A stretch of DNA of 64,000 bases from Bog-473 sp963782415 (GTDB taxonomy: Bacteria; Actinomycetota; Acidimicrobiia; Acidimicrobiales; RAAP-2): NCBI GenBank assembly GCA_963782415.1, contig CAWAJT010000007.1, positions 372,001 through 436,000 on the forward strand, read 5' to 3'. Shown in pieces: positions 42,499 through 52,064 of the stretch. Every line of letters starts with the position of its first letter. The first letter of the stretch is position 1. Under the pieces are notes generated by a model that saw only the letters and a program-made list of their open reading frames with translations, did no database searches and was not told the origin of the DNA. Made by a program: the position numbers and the translations under genes.

Positions 42499-43242
42499 CT
42501 ATCCGTCCACTCGCCGTGCCGTGGTCAAAAAGCCCGTGTGCCCGACCATCCGGTGGTCGGGGCGGACCGAGCGCGCTTCGACGTGCCACGTGCGCCGCAT
42601 GACCTCTTGCGTCTCGGACAGGCCGAAGGGCACGTCCTCGTCATCGAGCGTTTGGCGCAGCAGCGCGGTCTGGTTGATCGTCGGCAGGTAGGCCAGGAGG
42701 ATGCCCCCGGGGCGCAGCGCGGCGGCGGCGGCGGCGACCACCTTGTGCGGTTCGGGCATGTCGAGGAGGATCCGGTCGAGGCCGGTCTCGTCGATACCCT
42801 CGGTGACGTCGCGGATTTCGACGCGGTACGGCGCATCGGATCCCAGGGTCGCCGCCACGTTGGCCGTGGCCCGCTCGGCAAAGTCCTCCCGCAGCTCGTA
42901 GCCGACGATGGATGCGCCGGCCCGGAGGACCGTCATGGAGAGCGCGCCCGAGCCGACGCCGGCCTCCAGGATCCGCTGGCCCGGCCCGATGTCGGCGGCG
43001 ATCAGAATGGCGCCGAGATCCTTCGGGTAGATGACCTGGGCTCCGCGGGGCATCTTCAGCACCACGTCGCTCAGCGTCGGCCGCAGGACCAGAAAGCTGC
43101 GACCGGTGGAGCCGGTGATCCGGCGGCCCTCGCCCGAACCGATGATGTCGTCGTGCGCCAGGACGCCGGCGTGGGTGTGGAAGGTGGCGCCGTCGACCAG
43201 GGTGAGCAGGTAGCGCCGGTCCTTGGGGTCGATGAGGAGCAC
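42499..43242 (-). CDS. trmI: tRNA (adenine-58-N1) methyltransferase
   Basis: TrmI methylates A58 in the T-loop of tRNAs using AdoMet. This protein has the family N-terminal beta domain (LLIDPKDRRYLLTLVDGATF and THAGVLAHDDIIGS), the AdoMet motif ILEAGVGSGALS and DRILLDMPEP. In mycobacteria trmI (Rv2118c) also lies just beyond the proteasome ATPase gene. The first usable start is GTG 43242, giving 247 residues. Similarity seems to begin a few residues earlier, where the frame is open (PEGGAGPPRGGER) but no standard start codon is present. Confidence 0.9.
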   Translation of the reverse strand: MLLIDPKDRRYLLTLVDGATFHTHAGVLAHDDIIGSGEGRRITGSTGRSFLVLRPTLSDVVLKMPRGAQVIYPKDLGAILIAADIGPGQRILEAGVGSGALSMTVLRAGASIVGYELREDFAERATANVAATLGSDAPYRVEIRDVTEGIDETGLDRILLDMPEPHKVVAAAAAALRPGGILLAYLPTINQTALLRQTLDDEDVPFGLSETQEVMRRTWHVEARSVRPDHRMVGHTGFLTTARRVDG

Positions 43243-43276
43243 GCGCTCCCCGCCGCGAGGGGGCCCGGCACCGCCC

Positions 43277-43525
43277 TCAGGCTTCGGACGTGGTGGGGAC
43301 GGCGCCGGCAGTCGTCGCGACCGCAGGCGGAGGGGTATTGCGGTCGCGCACCGTGATGAGCACCTGCTGCCCCGGCGACACGGTCACTCTCGAGACGGGG
43401 CTGGTCCGGTCGTTGAGGACGCGGCGCAGGAAGAAGGTGGCGCCGGCGAGCAGGAACCAGTACCAGTTTCCGGCCACGCCCCGTCGGACTCCGGCGCGCA
43501 GGAAGCGCCGCAGCAGCAGGTCCAC
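43277..43525 (-). CDS. Small single-pass membrane protein
   Basis: The 82-residue protein starts at GTG 43525, one base after the stop of the upstream gene. It has a basic start (DLLLRRFLRAGVRRG), one membrane segment (NWYWFLLAGATFFLRRVL) and a 40-residue tail with RVTVSPGQQVLITVRDR. I do not recognise it. It appears to be the third gene of a coupled set of small membrane proteins upstream of trmI. Confidence 0.6.
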   Translation of the reverse strand: MDLLLRRFLRAGVRRGVAGNWYWFLLAGATFFLRRVLNDRTSPVSRVTVSPGQQVLITVRDRNTPPPAVATTAGAVPTTSEA

Positions 43526-43526
43526 C

Positions 43527-43760
43527 TCAGAGCCGCCGAATCTCGACGACGGCGGATCTGGAGCGTCCGCGCCGCCTGCCGGCCAGGAAGGCAAGCGTCA
43601 GGAGCAGAATCCCCACGGCGCCGGCGACGGCCAGCCCGCGGGGCGCGGCGGCGCGAGCCGTGGCCTCGCCCTCACCCATCACCTGTGAGTAGGCGGCCTG
43701 CAGGTCCTCGCGCGTGATGAGACGCCCGTTGCTGCCGGCCCTCGTGGTCGTCCCTGCCAT
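43527..43760 (-). CDS. Small single-pass membrane protein
   Basis: The 77-residue protein has a soluble start (RLITREDLQAAYSQVMGEGEA), one membrane segment (LAVAGAVGILLLTLAFLAG) and a basic end (RRRGRSRSAVVEIRRL). It is unrecognised. Its ATG overlaps the stop of the holin-like gene (TGATG), with GGAGGGAG upstream, so it is translationally coupled to it. Confidence 0.6.
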   Translation of the reverse strand: MAGTTTRAGSNGRLITREDLQAAYSQVMGEGEATARAAAPRGLAVAGAVGILLLTLAFLAGRRRGRSRSAVVEIRRL

Positions 43761-44173
43761 CAGCCCGCTCCCTCCTGCCTTTCGTGTTCCTGTCCGACCT
43801 GGTCGATCTCGCGCGACGCACGTTGCGCCATGACGGCCGGCAGCTTGCGCTGGCCCGGTCCCGCCGTAATGCGCAGGGCCGCCACCGCGATGATGCCCAC
43901 GCCGAGCACGACGGTGACGGCGTAGGGCACCCACGACCAGTCACCGGCGAGCGCGGACCCGGTCTCCGTCTGCAGCAGGCGCAGCACCCCGAGGAGGATG
44001 AGCAGCAGCCCGAAGGCGAGGAAGAACGAGCCCGCGATTCCCATATAGAGGAAGCGACCCAGTCCCCGCAGCGGGTCGACCACCTCCTGCTTGAGGTAGT
44101 CGACCGTCAGCTGGAAGGCGTCGTCTCCGGCGTGGCGCAGCCCGTGACTGCCGTTTTCAGACGATGGTGTCAT
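43760..44173 (-). CDS. Phage-holin-superfamily-like membrane protein
   Basis: The 137-residue protein has a helical start (DDAFQLTVDYLKQEVVDPLR), two membrane segments (LYMGIAGSFFLAFGLLLILL and WVPYAVTVVLGVGIIAVAAL) and a charged tail. This is the pattern of the actinobacterial putative holin family found in ordinary chromosomal loci, not in phages. The role is unknown. The start was set at ATG 44173. It leads a set of three coupled small membrane genes. Confidence 0.65.
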   Translation of the reverse strand: MTPSSENGSHGLRHAGDDAFQLTVDYLKQEVVDPLRGLGRFLYMGIAGSFFLAFGLLLILLGVLRLLQTETGSALAGDWSWVPYAVTVVLGVGIIAVAALRITAGPGQRKLPAVMAQRASREIDQVGQEHERQEGAG

Positions 44174-44245
44174 GTGGCGCACAATCCTGGTCGGTGCGCC
44201 GGTCTTACGCAAACACCGGCCACCGTCGGTCCACAAAACCCCGGA

Positions 44246-44665
44246 TCAGTCGCGGTCCTTGTAGATGTAGGTCGACGAGGCCCTGGCCACGAGCCGCTCC
44301 CCTTCCTGGCCGTCGACACGGGCGGTGATCCCCGCCTCGACGAAGGCCACACGGCGACCGCCCGAGACCACTTCGGCCGTGCAGACGAGGTCGGCGCCGG
44401 GCGGGACGGCGCCCAGGAAGCTGATCTTCATTTCCGCATTGGAGCAGAAGACCTTGCGGCTCTGGGCATAGGTGACGGCGGCGGCGCCCATAGCGGAGTC
44501 GGCGAAGGCGCCGAGGAAGCCCCCTTGCATGATCCCCGCCGGGTTGGCGAAGCGTTCGTCCGCTCGCATGCGCCAGATGCAACGGCCGGGGGCCGTCTTG
44601 TCGAGACAGGTCATCCCGAGCGTGAGGTCGCTGTTTGGCGGCACTTGCATGCGGGAAGCCATCAC
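44246..44665 (-). CDS. PaaI-type hotdog-fold thioesterase
   Basis: The 139-residue protein has the hotdog pattern with the catalytic region RFANPAGIMQGGFLGAFADSAMG (about 39-61), the helix and Asp typical of PaaI thioesterases, and strands KISFLGAVPPGADLVCTAEV and RRVAFVEAGITARVDG. It probably cleaves acyl- or aryl-CoA esters. The start is GTG 44665 or ATG 44662. It is divergent from the transketolase gene across about 60 bases. Confidence 0.85.
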   Translation of the reverse strand: MMASRMQVPPNSDLTLGMTCLDKTAPGRCIWRMRADERFANPAGIMQGGFLGAFADSAMGAAAVTYAQSRKVFCSNAEMKISFLGAVPPGADLVCTAEVVSGGRRVAFVEAGITARVDGQEGERLVARASSTYIYKDRD

Positions 44666-44724
44666 CGTGAAGAGTAGGTGACGGCCCTGCCGTCACGAGT
44701 GGAAGGACGGTTAGGGTTTTGGCC

Positions 44725-46743
44725 ATGGCGTTGCAGACATCGACACCGGTCGTGCAGGACCCGAGGTTGGTGGAGCTCGGCATCAATGTGATCCGCGGTC
44801 TCGCCATGGATGCGCCCGAGCAGGCCAACTCGGGGCACTCGGGCACCGCCATGGCACTGGCGCCGCTCGCCCACGTGTTGTGGACGCGCATCATGAACTA
44901 CGACCCACGCCACCCGAACTGGCCCGACCACGACCGCTTCGTCCTCTCCAACGGGCACGCCTGCATTCTGCAGTACGCCATGTTGCACCTGACCGGCTAC
45001 GACCTCTCGCTCGAAGACATCCGCCAGTTCCGCCAGTGGGAGAGCCGCACGCCCGGTCACCCCGAGGCGGGCCACACGGCCGGGATCGACGTCACGACGG
45101 GGCCTCTCGGCCAGGGCGTGGGTGACGCGGTGGGCATGGCGATCGCCGAGCGCTGGCTGCGTACGAGGTTCGGCAGCGAGGTCTGCGACCACCGCACCTA
45201 CATGATCGCCGGCGACGGCTGCTTCATGGAGGGCGTCTCGCACGAGGCGGCGTCGCTGGCGGGCCACCTCGGCCTGGGCCGACTGCTGGCCTTCTACGAC
45301 GACAACCACATCACCATTGACGGCCCGACCGAGCTGGCCTACGACGACAACGTCCCCGAGCGCTTCGAGGCGTACGGCTGGCGCGTCCGGAACCTCGGCG
45401 AAATGGCCAACGATGTCGACGCGCTGGAGGCCGCCATCCGCGAGGCCCTCGACGTCCCGGCGGACGGACCGGACGCCAAGCCGACCCTCCTCGTGCTGCG
45501 CAGCCACATCGGCTGGCCGTCGCCCAAGCTGACCGACACGGCGGCGGCCCACGGCTCCCCGTTCGGCGCCGACGAGATCAAGGTGACCAAGGAGATCCTC
45601 GGGCTCCCGACCGACCAGGGCTTTTGGGTCCCCGACGAAGTGCGCGACTTCTACGGGCAACAGATCAACCGGGGTGCCGAGGCCTATGCCGCCTGGACCG
45701 AGCGGCTTCAGGCCTGGAATGGCGACCGCGCCGCCTGGGATGCGGCGCAGGCCGGCCGCGGCCTCGCCGGCTGGGCCGACGACCTGCCCACCTTCGAAGC
45801 CGGCACGCAGCTGGCCACCCGCCACGCCATCAACCAGTGCATCGACGCCACCGCGGCCAAGCTGCCCGGGCTCCTGGCGGGTTCGGCCGACCTCACCGGC
45901 AACAACGGCGTCAAGGTCAAGGGCGCCGGCATCCAGGCCCGGGAGTCGCCGGGCGGGATCCAGGTCCACTACGGCATCCGTGAGCACGGCATGGGCTCGG
46001 CCATGAACGGCATGGCCCAGCACCGAGGTGTGCTCCCCGTCGGCGGGACCTTCTTCTGCTTCTCGGACTACATGCGCCCCTCCGTCCGCCTGGCCGCGCT
46101 CACCGGGACACACGTGATCTATTCGTGGACCCACGACTCGGTCGGGTTGGGCGAGGACGGCCCGACGCACCAGCCGGTCGAGCACCTGGCCTCGTTGCGG
46201 GCGATGCCGGGGCTGTGCCTCATTCGGCCGGCCGACGCCAACGAGACGGCGCAGGCCTGGCGCCTTGCCGTCGAGGCCGACGGCCCCGTGGGCCTGGTCC
46301 TCACCCGCCAGGACATTCCCGTGCTGGCGGGTACCGCCGAGCGTGCCGCCGCCGGCGTGCCCAGGGGCGCCTATGTGCTCGTCGACAGCGACGGGCCGCC
46401 GCAGATCGTCCTCGTCGGCACCGGGAGCGAGGTGCAACACTGCGTGGCCGCCGCCGAGACGCTGGCCGCTTCGGGCGTGCCGGCCCAGGTGGTCTCGTTC
46501 CCCTGCTGGGATCATTTCGCGGGGCAGCCCGAGGAGTACCGGGCGAGCGTCTTCCCGCCCGCGGTGCCGGTGCTGAGCATCGAGGCCGGCGCCACCTTCG
46601 GCTGGGACCGCTACGCCGACGACGCCATCGGGTTCGACCACTTCGGCGCCTCGGCTCCGGGGCAGGTCGTCATGGAGCAATTCGGGATCACCGCCGACCA
46701 CGTGGTCGAGCGCGCCCGCGCCCTCCTGGGCGATGGTGGTTGA
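44725..46743 (+). CDS. tkt: Transketolase
   Basis: The thiamine-diphosphate enzyme moves two-carbon units in the pentose phosphate pathway. The 672-residue protein has IRGLAMDAPEQANSGHSGTAM, FVLSNGHACILQY, GPLGQGVGDAVGMAIAE, the ThDP motif GDGCFMEG to DDNHITIDG, and in the middle domain RYGIREHGMGS-type residues (YGIREHGMGSAMNGMAQH), then HDSVGLGEDGPTHQPVEHLA. Start ATG 44725 was taken (MALQTSTP); TTG 44719 is in frame. It heads the operon tkt-tal-gnd-pgl. Confidence 0.96.
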   Translation: MALQTSTPVVQDPRLVELGINVIRGLAMDAPEQANSGHSGTAMALAPLAHVLWTRIMNYDPRHPNWPDHDRFVLSNGHACILQYAMLHLTGYDLSLEDIRQFRQWESRTPGHPEAGHTAGIDVTTGPLGQGVGDAVGMAIAERWLRTRFGSEVCDHRTYMIAGDGCFMEGVSHEAASLAGHLGLGRLLAFYDDNHITIDGPTELAYDDNVPERFEAYGWRVRNLGEMANDVDALEAAIREALDVPADGPDAKPTLLVLRSHIGWPSPKLTDTAAAHGSPFGADEIKVTKEILGLPTDQGFWVPDEVRDFYGQQINRGAEAYAAWTERLQAWNGDRAAWDAAQAGRGLAGWADDLPTFEAGTQLATRHAINQCIDATAAKLPGLLAGSADLTGNNGVKVKGAGIQARESPGGIQVHYGIREHGMGSAMNGMAQHRGVLPVGGTFFCFSDYMRPSVRLAALTGTHVIYSWTHDSVGLGEDGPTHQPVEHLASLRAMPGLCLIRPADANETAQAWRLAVEADGPVGLVLTRQDIPVLAGTAERAAAGVPRGAYVLVDSDGPPQIVLVGTGSEVQHCVAAAETLAASGVPAQVVSFPCWDHFAGQPEEYRASVFPPAVPVLSIEAGATFGWDRYADDAIGFDHFGASAPGQVVMEQFGITADHVVERARALLGDGG

Positions 46744-46827
46744 CACAAGGCGTCGCCGCCCGGCCGGCCGGCGCATCGATGACGCCGCACAATCGACACC
46801 GGACACTCGACGAAGGGAGCTGTCTTG

Positions 46828-47943
46828 ATGACCCGACTCCAGGATCTCTACGAGATCGGGGGGCAGAGCCCCTGGCTCGACAACCTGCGGCGCGATTGGC
46901 TCCAGGGCGACCAGCTGGCCGAATTGCTGGCGCTCGGCGTCCGCGGCATCACGTCGAACCCGACGATCTTCGCCAAGGCCATGAGCGAGCACGATTCCTA
47001 CGACGACCAATTCCGCACGCTCATGAGGGACCACACGGTCGAGAGTGCCTACTGGGAGATGGCCATCACCGACATCGAGGCCGCACTCGACCTGTTGCGG
47101 CCGCTCTACGACGAGAGCGACGGCGAGGACGGCTTCGTCTCGCTGGAGGTCTCGCCCGCCCAGGCGCACGAGACCGACGACACGCTCACGGCGGCGCGCC
47201 ACCTGCACGAGCGCATCGCCAAGCCGAACCTCCTCGTGAAGGTGCCGGCGACGAAGGAGGGCGTGCCGGCGATTGAGACGCTGATCGGCGAGGGCCACAG
47301 CATCAACGTCACGCTGATCTTCGGGCTCGACCGCTACGACGAGGTGATGGAGGCCTACCTGCGCGGCCTGGAGGCCTTGGTGGCCGCCGGCCGCCAGGAC
47401 GAGTTGTCCAAGGTGGCCAGCGTGGCCTCCTTCTTCGTCAGCCGGGTCGACACTGAAGTCGACCGCCGACTGGAGAACCTGGCCGGCGGCGAGAAGGGCG
47501 ACGCCGCCGTCCTCGCCCTGCGCGGCACGGCCGCGGTGGCCCAGGCGCAGACGGCCTACCAACACTTCCACCGCACCTTCACCGGCGGGCGGTGGGAGGC
47601 ACTGCGGGCCAAGGGTGCCCGGGTGCAGCGGCCGCTGTGGGCATCCACCTCGACGAAGAACCCCGGGTACCCGGACCTGCTCTACGTCGACAGCCTGATC
47701 GCGCCGGCCACGGTGAACACCATGCCCGAGCCCACGCTGCGGGCCTTCGAGGAGCACGGGACGCTGAAGCGCACGGCCGACGCCGACCCCGATGCGGCCG
47801 CCGACGCGTTGGCCCGCCTGGCCGACGCCGGCGTCGACATGCTCGATGTCGAGCAGACCCTCGAGGACGAAGGCGTCCACTCGTTCGCCAAGTCTTTCGA
47901 CGAGCTGTTGCAGTCGCTGACCGACAAAGCCGCTACCTTCTGA
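46828..47943 (+). CDS. tal: Transaldolase
   Basis: Transaldolase moves the dihydroxyacetone unit between sugar phosphates through a Lys Schiff base. This 371-residue actinobacterial-length form has WLDNLRRDWL, GVRGITSNPTIFAKAM, SLEVSPAQAHETDDT, the Schiff-base Lys in NLLVKVPATKEG, SINVTLIFGLDRYDEVM, and RPLWASTSTKNPGYPDLLY. ATG 46828 follows GAAGGGAG; TTG 46825 is adjacent in frame. It lies 84 bases after tkt. Confidence 0.95.
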   Translation: MTRLQDLYEIGGQSPWLDNLRRDWLQGDQLAELLALGVRGITSNPTIFAKAMSEHDSYDDQFRTLMRDHTVESAYWEMAITDIEAALDLLRPLYDESDGEDGFVSLEVSPAQAHETDDTLTAARHLHERIAKPNLLVKVPATKEGVPAIETLIGEGHSINVTLIFGLDRYDEVMEAYLRGLEALVAAGRQDELSKVASVASFFVSRVDTEVDRRLENLAGGEKGDAAVLALRGTAAVAQAQTAYQHFHRTFTGGRWEALRAKGARVQRPLWASTSTKNPGYPDLLYVDSLIAPATVNTMPEPTLRAFEEHGTLKRTADADPDAAADALARLADAGVDMLDVEQTLEDEGVHSFAKSFDELLQSLTDKAATF

Positions 47944-47992
47944 GCGTCGGGTTCGGCACACGCCGCACGACGCACGACCGAGAGGAGCCCGA

Positions 47993-48931
47993 ATGAAGAT
48001 CGGCATGATCGGCCTGGGCAAGATGGGCGCCAACATGACGGAGCGCCTGCTCAAGGGCGGGCACGAGGTCGTCGCCTACGATCTCAGCGCGGACGCCCTC
48101 ACGGCGGCGGCGTCCAAGGGGGCCGAGACGGCTTCGACGCTCGAGGAACTGGTCGGAAAGCTGCCATCGCCCAAGGCCGTCTGGGTGATGCTCCCCGCCG
48201 GCAAGGTGACCGACTCCACCGTCGAGCAGCTGTCGGGGATGTTCTCGAAGGGCGACGTGATCGTGGACGGAGGCAACTCGAACTACAAGGACTTCATCGC
48301 CCTCGCCGAGAAGATCGCCCCCAGTGGCGTCGGCCTCGTCGACGCCGGGACGTCCGGCGGAGTTTGGGGTCTGACCGAGGGCTACTGCCTGATGGTCGGC
48401 GGGTCCAAGGAGGCGGTGGCGGTGGTCGAGCCCGCCTTCGTGACCTTGGCCCCCGAGGGCGGCTACGCCCACGTCGGACCGATCGGCGCCGGACACTTCG
48501 TCAAGATGGTGCACAACGGCGTTGAGTACGGCCTGATGCAGGCCTATGCCGAAGGCTTCGAGGTGATGGGCAAGGCCGACGAGTTCGACCTCGACCTCCA
48601 CGAGATCGCCTCCATCTGGCGCTACGGCTCGGTGGTGCGCAGCTGGTTGCTCGAGCTGGCGGAGCGGGCCCTGCGACCTGGCGCCGGCTTCGACGACATC
48701 AAAGGGGTGGTGGCCGACTCGGGTGAGGGTCGGTGGACGGCCATGGAGGCCATCGATCGCGGCGTGTCGGCGCCGGTGATCGCGACGTCCCTCTTCACGC
48801 GCTTCGCCTCGCAGGAGCCCGACGCCTTTCAGCTCAAGATGCTCTCGGCGCTGCGCAACCAGTTCGGCGGTCACGCCGTGACGCTGGAATCGGGTCAGCA
48901 GGGTCTCGAGACCGAGACCCCGACGCCTTGA
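47993..48931 (+). CDS. gnd: 6-phosphogluconate dehydrogenase, short (decarboxylating) form
   Basis: This enzyme makes ribulose-5-phosphate, CO2 and a reduced nicotinamide cofactor. At 312 residues it is the short GndA/YqeC-type. It starts MKIGMIGLGKMGANM (cofactor loop GLGKMG), then VDGGNSNYKDF, VDAGTSGGVWGLTEGYCLM, the catalytic Lys in HFVKMVHNGVEYGLMQAYAE, and GRWTAMEAIDRGV. The ATG follows GAGAGGAG by five bases. It stands where zwf and opcA lie in mycobacterial operons, so glucose-6-phosphate dehydrogenase must be coded elsewhere or be missing. Confidence 0.92.
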   Translation: MKIGMIGLGKMGANMTERLLKGGHEVVAYDLSADALTAAASKGAETASTLEELVGKLPSPKAVWVMLPAGKVTDSTVEQLSGMFSKGDVIVDGGNSNYKDFIALAEKIAPSGVGLVDAGTSGGVWGLTEGYCLMVGGSKEAVAVVEPAFVTLAPEGGYAHVGPIGAGHFVKMVHNGVEYGLMQAYAEGFEVMGKADEFDLDLHEIASIWRYGSVVRSWLLELAERALRPGAGFDDIKGVVADSGEGRWTAMEAIDRGVSAPVIATSLFTRFASQEPDAFQLKMLSALRNQFGGHAVTLESGQQGLETETPTP

Positions 48932-49026
48932 CGGGACCGGGGTGTGTGCATCCGACCGTCGGGCATCGGGCTGCAGTGCGTTTGACAATCGTGGCCACAT
49001 GATCGTGCGCCACCTCAGGGACTGAG

Positions 49027-49740
49027 ATGGCCGTCCTCACGCCCGTCGACGACATCGCCTGTGCCTTTTGCGACGCGGTCGTGGACGCCTACAGCGCGCG
49101 CTCGGGGCCCCGCTTCGCGCTCGTCCTCTCCGGCGGCCCGACGGCCAAGAAGTGCTACGAGTTGCTGGCGACGAGATCCTCGTCGGACATGGTGGCCATC
49201 GACTGGTCGCTCGTCGACGTCTATGTGGGCGACGAACGGGTCGTGCCGCCCGACGACGACGACGCCAACCAGCGCCTGATCACCGAGGCCTTGCTCGACC
49301 CGATCGCACAGGCGGGGCATCCGATCGGGTCGTTCTCCCCGATGCCCACGGTTGGCCCCATCGACCGGTGTGTGGACGCGTACCAGCGGACCATGGCCGA
49401 CCTCGTCACCGGTCCCGGCATCGACCTCATCCATCTGGGCATGGGTCCCGACGGGCACACCGCCTCGCTGTTCCCGGGTGCCGACACCCTCGCGGCGGAT
49501 CCAGGCGTGCTCATCATGGCGACCGAGGACCCGAACGGGGTGAACCCGCACCCACGGCTCACCCTGACGCTGCCCGCCATCAACTCGGCCCGCGTCGCCG
49601 TCTTCACCGTCGCCGGCAGCTCGAAGGCCCACGCGGTCGCTGCTCTCGTCCGCGGCGACGACCTGCCCGCTTCCCGCGTCCATGCCGGACGGACGGTGTG
49701 GCTGGTCGACGGCGCCGCTCGCGCCGACGTGGCCCCCTAG
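49027..49740 (+). CDS. pgl: 6-phosphogluconolactonase
   Basis: Pgl hydrolyses 6-phosphogluconolactone, the step before gnd. The 237-residue NagB-like protein has RFALVLSGGPTAKKCYELL, VDVYVGDERVVPPDDDDANQ, IDLIHLGMGPDGHTASLFPG and, later, RLTLTLPAINSAR. The last two are the conserved DevB/SOL blocks with the catalytic His. Its ATG at 49027 lies 95 bases after gnd. It ends just before fbiC. Confidence 0.92.
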   Translation: MAVLTPVDDIACAFCDAVVDAYSARSGPRFALVLSGGPTAKKCYELLATRSSSDMVAIDWSLVDVYVGDERVVPPDDDDANQRLITEALLDPIAQAGHPIGSFSPMPTVGPIDRCVDAYQRTMADLVTGPGIDLIHLGMGPDGHTASLFPGADTLAADPGVLIMATEDPNGVNPHPRLTLTLPAINSARVAVFTVAGSSKAHAVAALVRGDDLPASRVHAGRTVWLVDGAARADVAP

Positions 49741-49750
49741 ATTGGCCTCA

Positions 49751-52064
49751 ATGCTCTCCGATGCCGATCTCCTCCACACGCCTCTCGAGGACCTGACCGC
49801 GCTGGCCCGCGTCGTGCGCGACGGGGCGCACGGGCAGCGGGTCACCTACTCGCCCAAGGTCTTCATCCCGCTGACGATGCTGTGCCGCGACCGCTGCGGC
49901 TATTGCACCTTCGCCAAGGCGCCGGCTCGGGTGACGGCCCCCTACCTCCTCCCCGAAGAGGTGCTGGCCATCGCCGAGGCCGGCCGCGCCGCCGGTTGCC
50001 ACGAGGCGCTGTTCACCTTGGGTGAGCGGCCCGAGCTGCGCTACCCCGTGGCACGCGACTGGCTGGCCGCCCAGGGCTACGAGTCGACGGTGGACTATCT
50101 CGCCGCCATGTGCGCACTCGTCGTGGAGGAGACCGGCCTCCTTCCCCACGCCAATGCCGGCGCACTTTCCGCAGACGAGCTCGCGACCCTGCGGCCGGTC
50201 GCCGCCAGCCAGGGGATGATGCTCGAGTCGCTGACGGAGGGCCTCGACGCGCACCGCGGGTCGCCCGACAAGGAGCCGTCGCGCCGCCTTGGAACCCTGG
50301 AGGCGGCGGGTGGACTCGCCATCCCCTTCACGACCGGGATCCTCGTCGGCATCGGCGACGACCGGGAGGGCCGGCTCGCCGCGCTACGCGCCATCGCCGG
50401 CGCGCACGCCCGCCACGGGCATGTGCAAGAGGTGATCGTGCAGAACTTCCTGCCGAAGCCCGGCACGACGATGTTCCGGGCCGCACCCTGCCCACCCGAG
50501 GAGCTGCGCTGGGCCATCGCCGCCGCCCGACTGGTGCTCCCCCCTGACATCCACGTGCAGGCGCCGCCGAACCTCTCCGACGACCTGGCTCCGCTGCTGG
50601 CGGCGGGCATCGACGACTGGGGCGGTGTGTCGCCGGTCACGGTGGACCACGTCAACCCCGAGCGCGCCTGGCCCGCCCTCGACATCTTGCGTGCCGCCAC
50701 CGAGGCGGCCGGGCACATGCTGGCACCCCGCATGACCGTCTACCCGACGTTTGCGTTGGACCCCGAGCGCTGGCTCGACCCCGCGCTGCGCTTCCCCGTG
50801 CTGGACGCGTCCGACGCCGAGGGTCTCGCTCGTGACGCCTCGTGGTGCTCGGGGGGCGAGAGGCCGCCACCGCTCCTGGTCGACGACTCCCTGTCGACCG
50901 GCCTGCCCCCGGCCGCCATGTCTGCCGCCGCATCTGCCCCCGGCGGCGCCGTGGCCGAGGTCCTGGCCGGCGTGGCCCTCGGTCAGGAGCTGGGCGAGAC
51001 CGAGATCGTGACTTTGTTCAGCGCCCGCGGCCCCGAGGTGCGCATGGTGGCCGAGGTCGCCGACGACCTCCGCCGGCGCATCGTGGGCGACGAGGTCACC
51101 TTCGTGCGGAACCGCAACATCAACTACACGAACGTCTGCACTTTCAAATGCCGCTTCTGCGCGTTCTCGAAGGGGCCGCTCTCGCTCAATCTGCGCGGCG
51201 CGCCGTACCTGCTCGAACTCGACGAGATCACCCAGCGGGTTGCCGAAGCCGTCGACGAAGGAGCCACCGAGGTCTGCCTTCAGGGCGGCATCCACCCGAA
51301 CTTCGACGGCGACTACTACCTCCACGTGCTCCAGGCGGTGCGCGCCGGCTCCCCTGACATCCACATCCACGGCTTCACCGCACTGGAGGTCACCGAGGGC
51401 GCCCGTCGCTCCGAGGTCCCCTTGGCCGAGTATCTGACCCGCCTGAAGGACGCCGGGCTCAAGACGCTGCCAGGCACGGCCGCCGAGATCCTCGACGATC
51501 CCGTGCGCGCCATCATCTGCCCCGACAAGATCAACACCGACGAGTGGCTCGAGGCGCACCGCACCGCGCACCAGGTGGGCCTGCGCTCGAACATCACCAT
51601 CATGTTCGGCTCGGTCGAGCAGCCGGTCAGCTGGGCTCGTCACATCGTGCGCACCCCGCGCGCTGCAGCGCGAGACCGGCGGGTTCACCGAATTCGTGCC
51701 GCTGCCCTTCGTGCACATGGCCACCCCGATCTACCTCCAGAAGAAGGCCCGGCGGGGCCCGACGTTCCGGGAGACGCTGCTCATGCACTCGGTGGCGCGC
51801 CTCGCCTACGTGGGCGACATCGACAACGTCCAGGTGAGCTGGGTCAAAATGGGAGGCGAGGGCGCCCGCCAGGTCCTGCGTGCCGGCGCCAACGACCTGG
51901 GCGGGACGTTGATGGACGAGAACATCTCGCGGGCGGCGGGCGCCCAGCACGGGCAGCGCATGGGCGTCGAGGAGCTTGAGGCGATCGTGGCACCGCTCGG
52001 ACGACCGCTGGTCCAGCGCTCCACCCTGTACGCATCGCTGGCGGGTGCCGGCATGGGCGCGTGA
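49751..52064 (+). CDS. fbiC: FO synthase (CofG+CofH fusion), interrupted by one frameshift
   Basis: The two-domain radical SAM enzyme makes FO, the deazaflavin core of coenzyme F420. The CofG half has CRDRCGYCTF and the CofH half CTFKCRFCAF, each with CxxxCxxC for a 4Fe-4S cluster. Frame one runs to about 51654 (VSWARHIVRT). Frame two continues ALQRETGGFTEFVPLPFVHM and ends at 52064. The span is one base longer than whole codons. The break falls in a run of four C (51654-51657) where three would restore HIVRTRALQRETGGF. ATG 49751 follows pgl by 10 bases. The corrected length is about 770 residues. An indel in the sequence is the simplest explanation. Confidence 0.9.

Noticed and set aside
44662..48054. 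A minus-strand reading frame of over 1,100 codons opposite tkt, tal and gnd
   Set aside because: It is the mirror of strongly conserved plus-strand genes. Long antisense frames are expected at this GC content, and the translation is low in complexity with no domain.
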